Shown: one piece after another, positions 26,093-35,613 of the stretch
How the letters are laid out: each line of letters opens with the position of its first letter
Position numbering within the stretch: the stretch's first letter is position 1
Origin: Janthinobacterium sp. TB1-E2
Lineage (GTDB): Bacteria; Pseudomonadota; Gammaproteobacteria; Burkholderiales; Burkholderiaceae_D
Direction of reading: 5' to 3'
Assembly: GCF_036885605.1 (NCBI RefSeq)
Contig: NZ_CP142523.1
Location: 2,852,001-2,916,000 of the forward strand
Length of the DNA: 64,000 bases
Notes under the pieces: model-generated
Databases searched by the model: none
Seen by the model: the letters and a program-made list of their open reading frames with translations, nothing else
What the model was told of the DNA's origin: nothing
Position numbers and translations under genes: made by a program

Positions 26093-27334
26093 TCATGCGT
26101 CGATATCCTTGGCAGGGTGGCGCTTGGCATGCCCGCCCCGTTGCGCCCGGTAGATGCCCGCGTGGCCGGAAAACAGGTAGGCCACGACGCAGGCGATGGC
26201 CGCGTACACGCCGATTTCGGCGCCGAACAGTTCCATGGCCATCAGGGTCGAGGCGATCGGCGTGTTGGCCGCGCCCGCAAAGACGGCGACAAAGCCGATG
26301 GCGGCCAGCAGGGTGACGGGCTGGTGCAACAGCGGGCCCAGCGCATTGCCCAGGGTCGCGCCGATGTAGAACAGGGGCGTCACTTCGCCGCCCTTGAAAC
26401 CTGTGCCCAGTGAAACAATGGTAAACGCCATCTTGCCGAGAAAATCCCAGGCGGGCAGCGGTTCCTTCAGCGCATCGACGATGGTGGGAATACCCAGGCC
26501 GATATACTTGTCCGTGCCGATCAGCCACACGGCGGCAGCGATGATCACGCCGCCGGCCAGCGGACGCAGCGGGGCGTAGGCGATCCAGCGCTTCATCAGG
26601 CCGCTCAAACCATGCGTGGCTTGCGCAAACAGTTTACCGGTCACGCCGAACAGCACGCCCGCGATCACCATGGCGCACAAGGTCCAGGCGGAGAGGGCGG
26701 GGATCAACGGCACGGCGTAATGCGTATGGTGGACTCCCCACAGCAAGCCCACCTGGTCGGCGATGACGGCGGCAGCCAGGCAGGGCAGCATGGCTTCGTA
26801 GCGCAGGCGGCCGATGGCCAGCACCTCCAGGCCGAAGATGGCGCCTGCCAGCGGCGTGCCGAAGACGGAGGCAAAGCCGGCGCTGATGCCGGCCATCAGG
26901 ATGATGCGGCGGTCTTCGTTGTTCAGGCGGAACAAGCGCGTGAGCTGGTCGGCCAGCGCGCCGCCCATCTGCACGGCCGTGCCCTCGCGTCCGACGGAGG
27001 CGCCGAACAGATGCGAGATGACGGTGCCGCCCAGCACCAGCGGCGCCATGCGCAGCGGAATGATTTTTTTCGGGTCGTGGATTTCATCGATCAGGAGGTT
27101 GGCGCCGCCTTCGACGCTGCTGCCGTAGCGCAAATACAGCCAGCCGACGGCAAAGCCCGCCACGGGCAGCAGCCAGATCAGCCAGGCGTGCGCCATCCGC
27201 GTGCGCGTGGCCCAGTCGAGGGCGAACAGGAAACCGGCCGAAGCCGTGCCGGCCAGCACGGCCACGACCAAGGCCAGCAGCAGCCATTTCAACAGATGCT
27301 TTAGTAGATCGGTGAGGGCGCTAAGACGCTGCAT
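26093..27334 (-). CDS. CLC-type anion transporter, CLC-F-like
   Basis: A 413-residue CLC family protein. The gating glutamate lies in GREGTAVQMGG; the third motif is GFKGGEVTPLF and the C-terminal one AGAANTPIASTLMAMELFG. The chloride-selectivity motif GSGIP is replaced by GSSVEGGANLLIDEIH and the internal proton glutamate by Val (FGLEVLA). From memory of the family these features fit the fluoride-exporting CLC-F clade better than chloride exchangers; that is inference. Start at ATG 27334 with GGA 6 nt upstream; a TTG at 27349 is an alternative. It follows the PLP decarboxylase by 36 bp (same strand), implying an operon. Confidence 0.8.
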   Translation of the reverse strand: MQRLSALTDLLKHLLKWLLLALVVAVLAGTASAGFLFALDWATRTRMAHAWLIWLLPVAGFAVGWLYLRYGSSVEGGANLLIDEIHDPKKIIPLRMAPLVLGGTVISHLFGASVGREGTAVQMGGALADQLTRLFRLNNEDRRIILMAGISAGFASVFGTPLAGAIFGLEVLAIGRLRYEAMLPCLAAAVIADQVGLLWGVHHTHYAVPLIPALSAWTLCAMVIAGVLFGVTGKLFAQATHGLSGLMKRWIAYAPLRPLAGGVIIAAAVWLIGTDKYIGLGIPTIVDALKEPLPAWDFLGKMAFTIVSLGTGFKGGEVTPLFYIGATLGNALGPLLHQPVTLLAAIGFVAVFAGAANTPIASTLMAMELFGAEIGVYAAIACVVAYLFSGHAGIYRAQRGGHAKRHPAKDIDA

Positions 27335-27370
27335 CGTGCATCCATTCAAAACTGATGGGTGGGGGATTCC

Positions 27371-28960
27371 TTACAGGCCCAGTTCCGCCACCAGCACCAG
27401 GCCGATGGCGCGCTGTTCGGCCAAAATGGCGCGCAAGTGGTGGGGGCGCGTCTTGACATTCGTCATGACCACGCGCAGCACGTTGGTCGGGCCAGGGTAG
27501 CGCGTCGATTCCAGTACCGTGCGCGAGACAAAGCTGTGGCCCTGCGCCTTTTGCCGGTTTTGCAGCTTGGCGTTCAAGGTGTTCAGTTGCTTGTTCAGTT
27601 CGGTGGCAGCGTCCACCTTGCCGCCGGCCAGCAAGGCCTCCATGCGCTGGCGCAGGTGCGCGGGCACGTAGCGGTAGGTCAGAATGAAGGTATCGGAGCG
27701 CGTGACCAGTTCGAAATCCTGCTGGTCGGCCAATAAATCCTGCAATTGGCCGGACAGGGTGGCCGCCTGCTGCAGCAAGGTCGTGTAGCCGGACACGCCC
27801 AGCACCTTGAACGAGGTCCACAGTTTCAAGGCATCGAAGCGGCGCGAGCCTTCCAGCGACGTCTGGCCCAAGTCGCCCGAGTTGTCGCGCAAGATGTAGT
27901 TGGCATTGTGCTTGAGCAAGTTCAGGCTGGCGCTATCCTTGAACAGCACCATGCTTTGCGCCATCGGCACCCATAGCAATTTGTGGCCATCGATGACGAC
28001 GGAGTCTGCCAGCGCAATCCCGTCGTACAACGCGCGGTACTGTTCCGCGATCAAGAGCGCACCGCCCCAGGCCGCATCCACGTGGAACCAGATGCTTTCG
28101 CGCGCGGCAATGGCCGCCATCGCGGCCAGCGGGTCGATGGCGCCCGTTTCCGTCGTGCCGGCGATGCCGATCATGGCGACGACTTTGATGTTGCGCAGTT
28201 TTAAGTCGGCAATGGTCGCTTCCAGCGCGGCGACGTCGATGCGGTTGTCGCGGTCGACGTCCACCAGCTGCAAGGCGTTTTCGCCGAGGCCCAGGGTCGC
28301 CAGCGCTTTTTTCACGGAATAATGGCTGCGCGCCGAGCCGATCACGGCCAGTCCCGCGTAGCCCGATTCCTGCATGGCGGCGAACAGGCCCCGTTTGCGC
28401 GTGCCGGGCAGCTGCTGCTCGAGCGCCACGGCCAGCGCCGTCAAGTTGCCCATGGTGCCGCCGTTGATGACATTGCCCAGCGCGCCACTGGTGGCGGCCA
28501 TGGCCTGCGTGTAGATGGCATCGGGCTGCTGGTAGACCTGGCGGTGCAGCCAGCCGAGGATCTGTTTTTCGATCAGGGTCGACACGTACGCCGTCTCGAT
28601 CTTGACCTGGTTCTGGTTCAGGGTGGCTGTAAACGCTTCGGCCAGCACGCTGATCCACGGCAGGGCCTGCGTCATGTGGCCGATGTATTGCGGGTGGTTC
28701 AGCTGGGCCGTATTGGCCAGCACGGTGGTATCGAGTTCTTGCAGGAAATCCGCCACGGGCATGCCGTGCGCGGGCAGGCAGGTGTCGGACAATTGCGTCA
28801 GCAGTTCCGCATACGGCGTGTGCGGATAGGGCGTGTCGCGTTCGGCGGCCAGCCAGCCGCCCAGCATGCCCAGCGCCTGCTGCAGGGGCGCGGGTGCCTG
28901 CTGCAGCGCATCGATGGAAAAATGCTGCTGCAGCAGCTGTTCGATAGGGGTATCGGTCAT
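27371..28960 (-). CDS. Group II PLP-dependent amino-acid decarboxylase
   Basis: A 529-residue enzyme of the glutamate/aspartate/aromatic decarboxylase fold. HVDAAWGGALL contains the Asp that pairs with the PLP ring nitrogen, and VIDGHKLLWVPMA has the Schiff-base Lys. HPQYIGHMTQALP near residue 90 resembles PanP-type aspartate 1-decarboxylases and some glutamate decarboxylases. Substrate is uncertain: aspartate (for beta-alanine/pantothenate) or glutamate are candidates. The CLC transporter gene follows closely, which could link decarboxylation to proton or anion balance. Confidence 0.87.
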   Translation of the reverse strand: MTDTPIEQLLQQHFSIDALQQAPAPLQQALGMLGGWLAAERDTPYPHTPYAELLTQLSDTCLPAHGMPVADFLQELDTTVLANTAQLNHPQYIGHMTQALPWISVLAEAFTATLNQNQVKIETAYVSTLIEKQILGWLHRQVYQQPDAIYTQAMAATSGALGNVINGGTMGNLTALAVALEQQLPGTRKRGLFAAMQESGYAGLAVIGSARSHYSVKKALATLGLGENALQLVDVDRDNRIDVAALEATIADLKLRNIKVVAMIGIAGTTETGAIDPLAAMAAIAARESIWFHVDAAWGGALLIAEQYRALYDGIALADSVVIDGHKLLWVPMAQSMVLFKDSASLNLLKHNANYILRDNSGDLGQTSLEGSRRFDALKLWTSFKVLGVSGYTTLLQQAATLSGQLQDLLADQQDFELVTRSDTFILTYRYVPAHLRQRMEALLAGGKVDAATELNKQLNTLNAKLQNRQKAQGHSFVSRTVLESTRYPGPTNVLRVVMTNVKTRPHHLRAILAEQRAIGLVLVAELGL

Positions 28961-29012
28961 GGCGCGTTGTCTTCTCTACGGATTGCTGGTGCCACGGTGA
29001 CACAAATGCATC

Positions 29013-29056
29013 GCGCCCAGGCGGAAGCGGGATTTTACCCGACTCCGCCTGAGCGC
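29013..29056. repeat. Long hairpin downstream of trpS
   Basis: CAGGCGGA (29018-29025) pairs with TCCGCCTG (29044-29051); inside, CGGG pairs with CCCG around loop ATTTTA; outside, GCGC/GCGC extends the stem. It sits between trpS and the decarboxylase gene, both minus strand, and could act as a terminator or RNA-stabilising structure; there is no T-tract. Confidence 0.5.
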
Positions 29057-29079
29057 ATCAGTTTGCTGACTGTCTGTGA

Positions 29080-30156
29080 TCAGAAGTAGTTGAGGCCCAG
29101 CGCCGACTTGACTTCATCGGCCGTGCGGGCCGCCACTTCGCGTGCCTTGAACGTGCCTTCCTTCAGCATCTGGATGACTTGCCCCTTGTCCTTGGCGAAC
29201 TCTTCACGGCGGGCGCGGATCGGTGCCAGCATTTCCTGCAAGACCACGTCCAGGCGTTTCTTGACGATGCTGTCGCCCAGGCCGCCGCGAACGTAATGGG
29301 CTTTCATTTCGGCCAGCGCCGCTTTTTCCGGATCGAAGGCGTCCAGGTACGTAAAGGCGATATTGCCTTCCAGGTGGCCCGGGTCTTCCACGCGCAGGTG
29401 CAGCGGGTCGGTATAGACTTTTTTCACGGCGGCCGTGATTTCGGTCGAGGTCGCGCCCAGGTTGATGGTATTGCCCAGCGACTTGCTCATCTTCGCCTTG
29501 CCGTCGATGCCGGGCAGGCGGCCGATGTCCGGTACTAGCGCCTTGCATTCCATCAGCACTTCGCGGTTGTACATGCGGTTGAAGCGGCGCACGATTTCAT
29601 TCGTTTGCTCGATCATCGGGATCTGGTCTTCGCCCACGGGCACCACGCCTGCCTTGAAGGCCGTGATGTCGGCCGCCTGGCTGGCAGGGTAGGTCAAAAA
29701 GCCCGCTGGAATATCGCGCTCGAAGCCGCGCAGGCGGATTTCTTCCTTGACGGTGGGATTGCGCTCGAGGCGCGCCACGGTGACGATATTCAGGTAGTAA
29801 AAGGTCAGCTCGGCCAGTTCCGGGATTTGCGACTGGATGAACACCGTGGTTTTCGTCGGGTCGATGCCGACGGCCAGGTAGTCAAGCGCCACTTCGACAA
29901 CATTGCGGTGCACCTTGTCGATGTCGTCCATATTGTCCGTCAGCGCCTGCGCGTCGGCCAGCATGATGAATTGCTTGTAGCTGTTCTGGTAGCGGACCCT
30001 GTCGCGCAGGCTGCCCACGTAATGGCCCAGATGCAAGGGGCCGGTCGGGCGGTCGCCCGTCAGGATCACGGATTGCGAAGCGATGGCGGCGGGCGACAGC
30101 GGTGCTGCCGGTGCGTCATTCTGGTCTTGGGTATCTGGGGTGTTCGGCAAGCTCAT
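29080..30156 (-). CDS. trpS: Tryptophanyl-tRNA synthetase
   Basis: A 358-residue class Ic synthetase. [14 protein letters not shown] is the HIGH-type motif and KMSKS (in [12 protein letters not shown]) the second ATP motif. It charges tRNA-Trp in the cytosol. Start at ATG 30156, with AAGGA on the minus strand 6-7 nt upstream (TTG at 30159 is also in frame). The N-terminus has an alanine/proline-rich extension of about 25 residues compared with E. coli TrpS. Confidence 0.95.
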   Translation of the reverse strand: MSLPNTPDTQDQNDAPAAPLSPAAIASQSVILTGDRPTGPLHLGHYVGSLRDRVRYQNSYKQFIMLADAQALTDNMDDIDKVHRNVVEVALDYLAVGIDPTKTTVFIQSQIPELAELTFYYLNIVTVARLERNPTVKEEIRLRGFERDIPAGFLTYPASQAADITAFKAGVVPVGEDQIPMIEQTNEIVRRFNRMYNREVLMECKALVPDIGRLPGIDGKAKMSKSLGNTINLGATSTEITAAVKKVYTDPLHLRVEDPGHLEGNIAFTYLDAFDPEKAALAEMKAHYVRGGLGDSIVKKRLDVVLQEMLAPIRARREEFAKDKGQVIQMLKEGTFKAREVAARTADEVKSALGLNYF

Positions 30157-30474
30157 CAAGTTTCCTTTTGAGCCGCCTGCATCGGGGATGATCCAGGCTG
30201 AGCCTGTTACGCCACCGATCGAGGCGGCGTGGATCTAATTCACATCACTATACAGTGGCCGCGCGAAAGTGAGCGGGACCACCAATTCAAGCAGGCGTGT
30301 TGTGAAGGGATAAATTTCATGGCGTTATGGTTGCAGTTTGGGCGCGTTCTGTCAAGTTTGCGGCCCGATTTATCTGCTGTGCTGCGTCAGAGGCTAGCCT
30401 ACTGTGGAACTTGCTTTCCGGGTATTATTGCCATTCGGCCACTTTTGCGTGGCATGAATCCATTGGAGAACAGT
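30157..30474. other. 318-bp gap between trpS and secreted hydrolase
   Basis: Divergent intergenic region. The hydrolase frame stays open upstream, with in-frame ATGs at 30319 (behind AAGGGA) and 30454, but the signal peptide and best ribosome site favour 30475. No RNA gene or strong promoter pair was recognised; a minus-strand TTGACA at 30352-30347 lacks a convincing -10. Confidence 0.4.
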
Positions 30475-32427
30475 ATGCGCGTGTCGTCCCCCGTCCGGCT
30501 CACCGGCCTGGCCCTGGTTATCAGTTCCCTGTTTGCTGCGCCCGCGATGGCGCAAACGCCGAAAACGCCGCCCATGACGCCCGATATCGGCGCCAAGCTG
30601 GTGATGCCCGACGTGAATGATTACGTCAAGCGCGTGGTGATGATTCCCATGCGCGATGGCGTCAAGCTGTACACGGTCATCGTCGTGCCGAAAGACGCCA
30701 AACGGGCGCCTATCATGCTCACGCGGACGCCCTATAACGCTGCCCGCCGCGCCCAGCGCGCCACCAGCGCCAGCATGCTGGCCACCTTGCCGCAAGGCGA
30801 CGACACCCTGGTGGAAAACGGCTACATCCGCGTATTCCAGGACGTGCGCGGCAAGCATGGCTCGGAAGGCGATTACGTGATGACGCGCCCCGTGCGCGGC
30901 CCGCTCAACAATACCAAAGTGGACAATGTCACGGATGCGTGGGATACCATCGACTGGCTGTCGAAGAATATCCCGGAAAGCAATGGCAAGGTGGGCATGC
31001 TTGGTTCCTCGTACGAAGGGCATACGGTGCTGATGGCCCTGGTCGACCCGCATCCGGCGTTGAAGGTGGCCATTCCCATGAGCGCCATGGTCGATGGCTG
31101 GCGCGGCGACGATTGGTTCCATAACGGCGCCTTCCGCATGCCGAGCTTGTCTTACCTGGCATGGCAGACGAGCGTGCGCGGCAGCGGCGAGGCGCCCGTG
31201 CTGGGCGTCTACGACGATTACGAAGCGTATCTGCGCATCGGCTCGGCTGGCGACTTTGCAAAGAAATTCGGCATCGACAAGCTGACGTACACGAAAAAAC
31301 TGTTCGAACACCCGGCCTACGATAGTTACTGGCAAGAACAGGCGCTCGACAAGATCCTCGCCAAGCGTCCGCTGATCGTGCCCACCATGCACGTGGTGGG
31401 ACAGTGGGACCAGGAAGACATCTATGGCCCTTACGCCACCTATACGGCGATGGAAGGGCGCGACACGCGCAACAACCTCAATTACCTGGCCATCGGCCCG
31501 TGGCGCCACAGCGGCGTCAACTACGAAGGTTCCAGCCTGGGGGCCCTGAAGTTTGACGGCGACACGGCGCGCCAGTTCCGTGAAAAAGTCATGCAACCAT
31601 TCCTCAATCAATACCTGAAGGATGGCGCGCCGGAAGCGAACACGGCACCCGTCGTGTCGTACCAGAGCGGCACGAACCAGTGGCAGCGCCTGCAGCAGTG
31701 GCCGCTGGCCTGCGAGACCTGCGACACCAAGCTGACGCCGATCTATCTGCAGGATGGCTACAAGCTGGGCTTTGCCGCGTCATCGGCCACCGCCGATGCA
31801 GCCAGCGGCGCGTTCGATGAATATGTGGCCGATCCGGCGAAACCCGTGCCTTTCGTAACCCGTCCCGTGCGCCTGAACGATGGCGACGTGTGGAAGCCAT
31901 GGCTGGTCAGCGACCAGCGCGGCTATGCGGACCGTACGGATGTGCTCAGCTATGTCTCGGAACCATTGAAGACGGCCGTGCGCATCGCCGGCGCGCCGAT
32001 GGTCAACCTGTTTGCCGCCACCAGCGGCACGGATGCCGACTGGGTGGTGAAGCTGATCGACGTGTATCCGGACGAAGTGCCGTCGCAGCCGGCCATGGGC
32101 GGCTACCAGCTTGGCGTGGCGATGGACATCTTCCGCGGCCGCTACCGTGACAGCCTCGAACATCCGACCGCGATTCCTGCCGGCAAGATCGAGCGCTACC
32201 GTTTTGCCTTGCCGAACGCCAACCATGTGTTCCTGCCCGGCCACCGCATTGCCGTGCAAGTGCAGTCGAGCTGGTTCCCCCTGTACGACCGCAATCCGCA
32301 AACCTTCGTGCCGAATATCTTCCTGGCCCAGCCAGGCGATTATAAAAAGGCGACGCAGCGCGTGTACCACGCGGCAGGGGCGGCCAGCGCCATCGAGTTG
32401 CCGATCGCGCCGCTCGACGCCCGCTAG
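30475..32427 (+). CDS. Secreted CocE/NonD-family alpha/beta hydrolase
   Basis: A 650-residue protein starting MRVSSPVRLTGLAL with a signal peptide cleaved after APAMA. GGAG at 30465-30468 lies 6 nt before this ATG. The X-Pro dipeptidyl/CocE fold shows the nucleophile GSSYEG, acid VVGQWDQED and His PWRHSG, then a C-terminal jelly-roll domain. Relatives include alpha-amino-acid ester hydrolases and glutaryl-7-ACA acylases; the natural substrate is not known. It acts in the periplasm or outside. Its stop overlaps the convergent DMT gene by 4 bp. Confidence 0.92.
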   Translation: MRVSSPVRLTGLALVISSLFAAPAMAQTPKTPPMTPDIGAKLVMPDVNDYVKRVVMIPMRDGVKLYTVIVVPKDAKRAPIMLTRTPYNAARRAQRATSASMLATLPQGDDTLVENGYIRVFQDVRGKHGSEGDYVMTRPVRGPLNNTKVDNVTDAWDTIDWLSKNIPESNGKVGMLGSSYEGHTVLMALVDPHPALKVAIPMSAMVDGWRGDDWFHNGAFRMPSLSYLAWQTSVRGSGEAPVLGVYDDYEAYLRIGSAGDFAKKFGIDKLTYTKKLFEHPAYDSYWQEQALDKILAKRPLIVPTMHVVGQWDQEDIYGPYATYTAMEGRDTRNNLNYLAIGPWRHSGVNYEGSSLGALKFDGDTARQFREKVMQPFLNQYLKDGAPEANTAPVVSYQSGTNQWQRLQQWPLACETCDTKLTPIYLQDGYKLGFAASSATADAASGAFDEYVADPAKPVPFVTRPVRLNDGDVWKPWLVSDQRGYADRTDVLSYVSEPLKTAVRIAGAPMVNLFAATSGTDADWVVKLIDVYPDEVPSQPAMGGYQLGVAMDIFRGRYRDSLEHPTAIPAGKIERYRFALPNANHVFLPGHRIAVQVQSSWFPLYDRNPQTFVPNIFLAQPGDYKKATQRVYHAAGAASAIELPIAPLDAR

Positions 32428-33281
32428 GCCATTCGCATGAGCACGGCGCCTGCCGCGATCAGGGCGATAGCCAGATAGCGGCGGGGGCTGATTTTTTCGC
32501 GCAGGAACAGGGCCGCAATGGCGATGGCGAACAGGATCGATGTTTCGCGCAGGGCCGCGATGGCGGCCACGGGCGCTTGCGTCATGGCCCACAGGGCCAG
32601 GCCGTACGAAGCGAGCGTGCCGAAACCGCCAAAGGCGGCCAGGCGCCATTGCGTTTGCGCATACGCAAGCAAGTCGGCGGGGCGGCGCAACGCTGTCCAC
32701 AGCAGCAGTCCCGTTCCGTTCAAGACAAAAATCCACATGGTGTAGGCGGCCGGCGCGCCGGACAGGCGCACGCCGATGCCGTCGATCAGGGTATAGCTGG
32801 CGATGACGCAGGCGTTGCCCAGCGCAAAGGCCGTGGCGCGGCCCGTGTTTTTCGCGGTGCCAGCCGTGGCGGGCCGGCGCGCGGCAACATACAGGCCGAG
32901 GATGCCCGCGCAGATGCAGGCGACGGCGCCCATTTGCATGGCGGACAGGCGCTCGCCGATCAGCGGCCAGCTGGCCAGCGCCACGATGAGCGGCGCGCTG
33001 CCGCGCATCAATGGGTAGGCATGGCTCATGTCGCCGGCCTTGTAGGCGGCTGCCAGCAGAGAGTAATAGGCGAGCTGCGCCACGGCCGAGGCGGCCAGCC
33101 AGGGCCAGCTGGCGGACGCGGGAGAGGTGACGAAGGGCAGCACGGCCAGCGAGATCAGGGCCGCGCCCACGGAGACAAGCACCGTGCTGAGAAAGGTATC
33201 CTTGCCCGACTTGACGATGGCGTTCCAGCTGGCGTGCAGCAGCGCGGCAAACAGGACGATGGCGACGACCAGACCGGACAT
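32424..33281 (-). CDS. EamA/DMT-family transporter
   Basis: A 285-residue ten-helix transporter (start LVVAIVLFAALLHASWNAIV; LRETSILFAIAIAALFLREK near the C-terminus is the conserved EamA helix 9-10 with R-E). It follows the solute-binding-protein gene on the same strand with a 7-bp gap, so the two are co-transcribed; whether they share a substrate is unclear, because DMT carriers do not normally use binding proteins. Confidence 0.9.
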   Translation of the reverse strand: MSGLVVAIVLFAALLHASWNAIVKSGKDTFLSTVLVSVGAALISLAVLPFVTSPASASWPWLAASAVAQLAYYSLLAAAYKAGDMSHAYPLMRGSAPLIVALASWPLIGERLSAMQMGAVACICAGILGLYVAARRPATAGTAKNTGRATAFALGNACVIASYTLIDGIGVRLSGAPAAYTMWIFVLNGTGLLLWTALRRPADLLAYAQTQWRLAAFGGFGTLASYGLALWAMTQAPVAAIAALRETSILFAIAIAALFLREKISPRRYLAIALIAAGAVLMRMA

Positions 33282-33288
33282 GCGGGCC

Positions 33289-34110
33289 TTAGCGGGGGCG
33301 TATGCTCTGCGACAACAATTCCTGGCGGTGGTGGCGCTGGAAACCTTCCATCAGGACGCCCGAGCGGCCCGCCTTTTCCAGCAGTTCGCGCAAGGTGGCC
33401 TGATCTTCCGTCGTCAGCGACTTGCGCGACAGGTAGGCGCCGCTCATGCCCCACGGCAATTCCGGCAGCGCTTCCAGGCGCAATCGGTCGGCCAGGCCAT
33501 ACACGCGCGCATCGTTTTGCGCCACGCCGGCGAGGATGGTGGGGGCCATGATGGTGGCATCGATGAAGCCGCTTTGCATCAGACGTGCCACGGAGAGCGC
33601 GTCGACTTCGTAGAACAGGCGTCCCTGGCTGCTCAATTCCTTGGCCAGTGCCTGGTAGGACACGCCATAGTCGTAGCCGCGCACGAGCGCCACGCGCAAT
33701 TCGCGCCGGTCGATCAGTTCCTGCATGGTGTTGATGGGTGCGCGCGTGCCCTGCAGCGAGATCAGCAGCGGACGGCTGCCCATCAGCGGGATGAACAGGC
33801 CATGCTGGTCGCGCCGCGGCGTGCTGCTGGCCGGGATCAGCAAGTCGGCCTTGCCCGCTTCGAACATCGCTTCCAGGCGCGCGCGGGGCACGGCCGTGAA
33901 GACAAAGTTGCAGCCGAGCTTGGCGCCCATGCTGCGCAGCAAGTCTGGATAGATGCCGCTGATCGTGGCGCCACTGACGACCACGCTGGCGCCGATCGCC
34001 GAGACGGGCACCTGGATGTCGCGCGAGCATTGCGCGCCCGCCAGGGACGGCAGCGCCAGCGCCAGCATGGCCATGGTTCGGCGCCAGGCGCTGGAATAAA
34101 AGTCAGTCAT
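33289..34110 (-). CDS. Periplasmic solute-binding protein (family 3-like)
   Basis: A 273-residue secreted protein: MTDFYSSAWRRTMAMLALAL, cleavage after LAGA. The body has the type II binding-protein fold (GIYPDLLRSMGAKLGCNF, ADLLIPASSTPRRD). No ABC permease or ATPase is nearby, so it may be an orphan amino-acid-type binding protein or a sensor-like protein. ATG 34110 is preferred because AAGGA lies 5 nt upstream; ATG 34116 would overlap that site. Confidence 0.82.
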   Translation of the reverse strand: MTDFYSSAWRRTMAMLALALPSLAGAQCSRDIQVPVSAIGASVVVSGATISGIYPDLLRSMGAKLGCNFVFTAVPRARLEAMFEAGKADLLIPASSTPRRDQHGLFIPLMGSRPLLISLQGTRAPINTMQELIDRRELRVALVRGYDYGVSYQALAKELSSQGRLFYEVDALSVARLMQSGFIDATIMAPTILAGVAQNDARVYGLADRLRLEALPELPWGMSGAYLSRKSLTTEDQATLRELLEKAGRSGVLMEGFQRHHRQELLSQSIRPR

Positions 34111-34210
34111 ACCCATCCTTGCTTGCCAACGAATGCCGGGCGTCGGTAACGCCCCGCTGATTATCCCATTCTCGCCTATTTATTTCTCGAATGCAATATT
34201 ACGCCGTCGA

Positions 34211-35494
34211 CTACTTTGTGGTGGAAACCGCAAGTCTGGCCAGGCGCTGCGCCTTGAAGTAGCGCCAGGCCACGAGGATGCCCAGGGTTTGCATGATGGC
34301 GCACAGGTAGAAGGTGCTGCCGATGCGCCAGTCCTGCGGCGGCAAATGGCTCACTTCGCCGAGGATCATGCTGCCCAGCAAAGGCATGAGGATGATGCCC
34401 AGGCTGCTGATCGATTGCAGGGAGCCCATCAGTTCTCCCTGTTCGCTGGCGTTCGATGATTTCGAGATGATGCCTTGCAGGGCCGGGCCGGCGGCAAAGG
34501 CCAGCAGGTTGCACAGGATCAGCGCATACATCATCCAGCCTTGCGTGGCCAGTCCGTACAGCAGGTAGGTGAGGGCGCCCGACGCCATGCCCAGCAGGGA
34601 TAAGCGCACTTCGCCAAAGCGTTTGATGAGTATGCCCAGCAAGCCCGCCTGCACGACGGCCGCGCACAGGCCCACGCAGAACAGGGCGATGCCGTTCTGG
34701 CGCGGCGTCCAGTCGAAGCGGAAGTGCGTGTACAGCACCCACGTGGTGTTGAGCATCATTTGCGCAAACGTCATCAGGCCGAAGGCCAGCACCAGGCCGC
34801 GGATCTCCACGCGGCGCACCAGTTTCAGCAGCGCGGCAAACGGGTTGATGCGGGCCAGGGTGAACGGCGCGCGCGGGCCCGGCTGCAGCGATTCGGGCAC
34901 GCAGAAATAGCCGTAGATGAAATTGGCCGCCGACAGGCCAGCCGCCACGTAAAACGGCAGGCGCAGGTCGATTTCGCCCAGCAGGCCTCCCAGCATGGGC
35001 CCGCAAATGAAGCCCAGGCCGAAGGCGGCGCCGATCTTGCCGAAGCTCTTGGCCCGGTTGTCGGGCGTGGAAACGTCGGAGGCATAGGCGGACGCGACCG
35101 ACATGCTGGCCGACGAGACGCCGCCGATGACCCTGCCGATGAACAGGCAGGCCAGGTTCGGCGCCCAGCCCGTGGCGAGAAAGTTGATGCCCATGCCGGC
35201 CATCGAGTACAGCAGCACGGGACGGCGTCCCACGCGGTCGCTGATGGCGCCCAGCATGGGCATGAAGATGAACTGCAGCAAGCCGAAGAGGGCCGCCATG
35301 ATGCCGTACCAGAACGCCTGGGCATCCTTGCCGTCGACAAAATTGCCGATCAGGATGGGCAGCACGGGCACCACGAGGCCGATGCCCAGCATATCGATGA
35401 AGACGCAGACGAGGATGAAATTGAGGTTGCCGGCGCGCGCGGGCGCGGCGGGCGATGACGGGGAATGGCTGTCGGGGCTGGTTTGATCGGACAT
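34211..35494 (-). CDS. TetA-like MFS transporter
   Basis: A 427-residue twelve-helix carrier: [19 protein letters not shown] (helix 1), [14 protein letters not shown] (loop 2-3 MFS motif A) and GPMLGGLLG (motif C of drug/H+ antiporters). This group contains the tetracycline exporters TetA(A/B), but no TetR lies next to it, so the substrate is unassigned. Start placed at ATG 35494 ([15 protein letters not shown]) because the upstream extension is basic and non-conserved. Confidence 0.88.
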   Translation of the reverse strand: MSDQTSPDSHSPSSPAAPARAGNLNFILVCVFIDMLGIGLVVPVLPILIGNFVDGKDAQAFWYGIMAALFGLLQFIFMPMLGAISDRVGRRPVLLYSMAGMGINFLATGWAPNLACLFIGRVIGGVSSASMSVASAYASDVSTPDNRAKSFGKIGAAFGLGFICGPMLGGLLGEIDLRLPFYVAAGLSAANFIYGYFCVPESLQPGPRAPFTLARINPFAALLKLVRRVEIRGLVLAFGLMTFAQMMLNTTWVLYTHFRFDWTPRQNGIALFCVGLCAAVVQAGLLGILIKRFGEVRLSLLGMASGALTYLLYGLATQGWMMYALILCNLLAFAAGPALQGIISKSSNASEQGELMGSLQSISSLGIILMPLLGSMILGEVSHLPPQDWRIGSTFYLCAIMQTLGILVAWRYFKAQRLARLAVSTTK

Positions 35495-35613
35495 GCATGC
35501 TTTCGGCGCGTTGGTATTGCGCCGGCGTCTTGCAGTTTTCTGCTGACGCGCGGCGCGATAGCTAAGGCTTGCATTATAGATAGCATGCGTGCTGCTGGCT
35601 ATCGCCACCAGGC

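Noticed and set aside
28961..29079. Fluoride riboswitch ahead of the decarboxylase-CLC operon
   Set aside because: A strong hairpin is present, but the conserved crcB-motif blocks are not recognizable.
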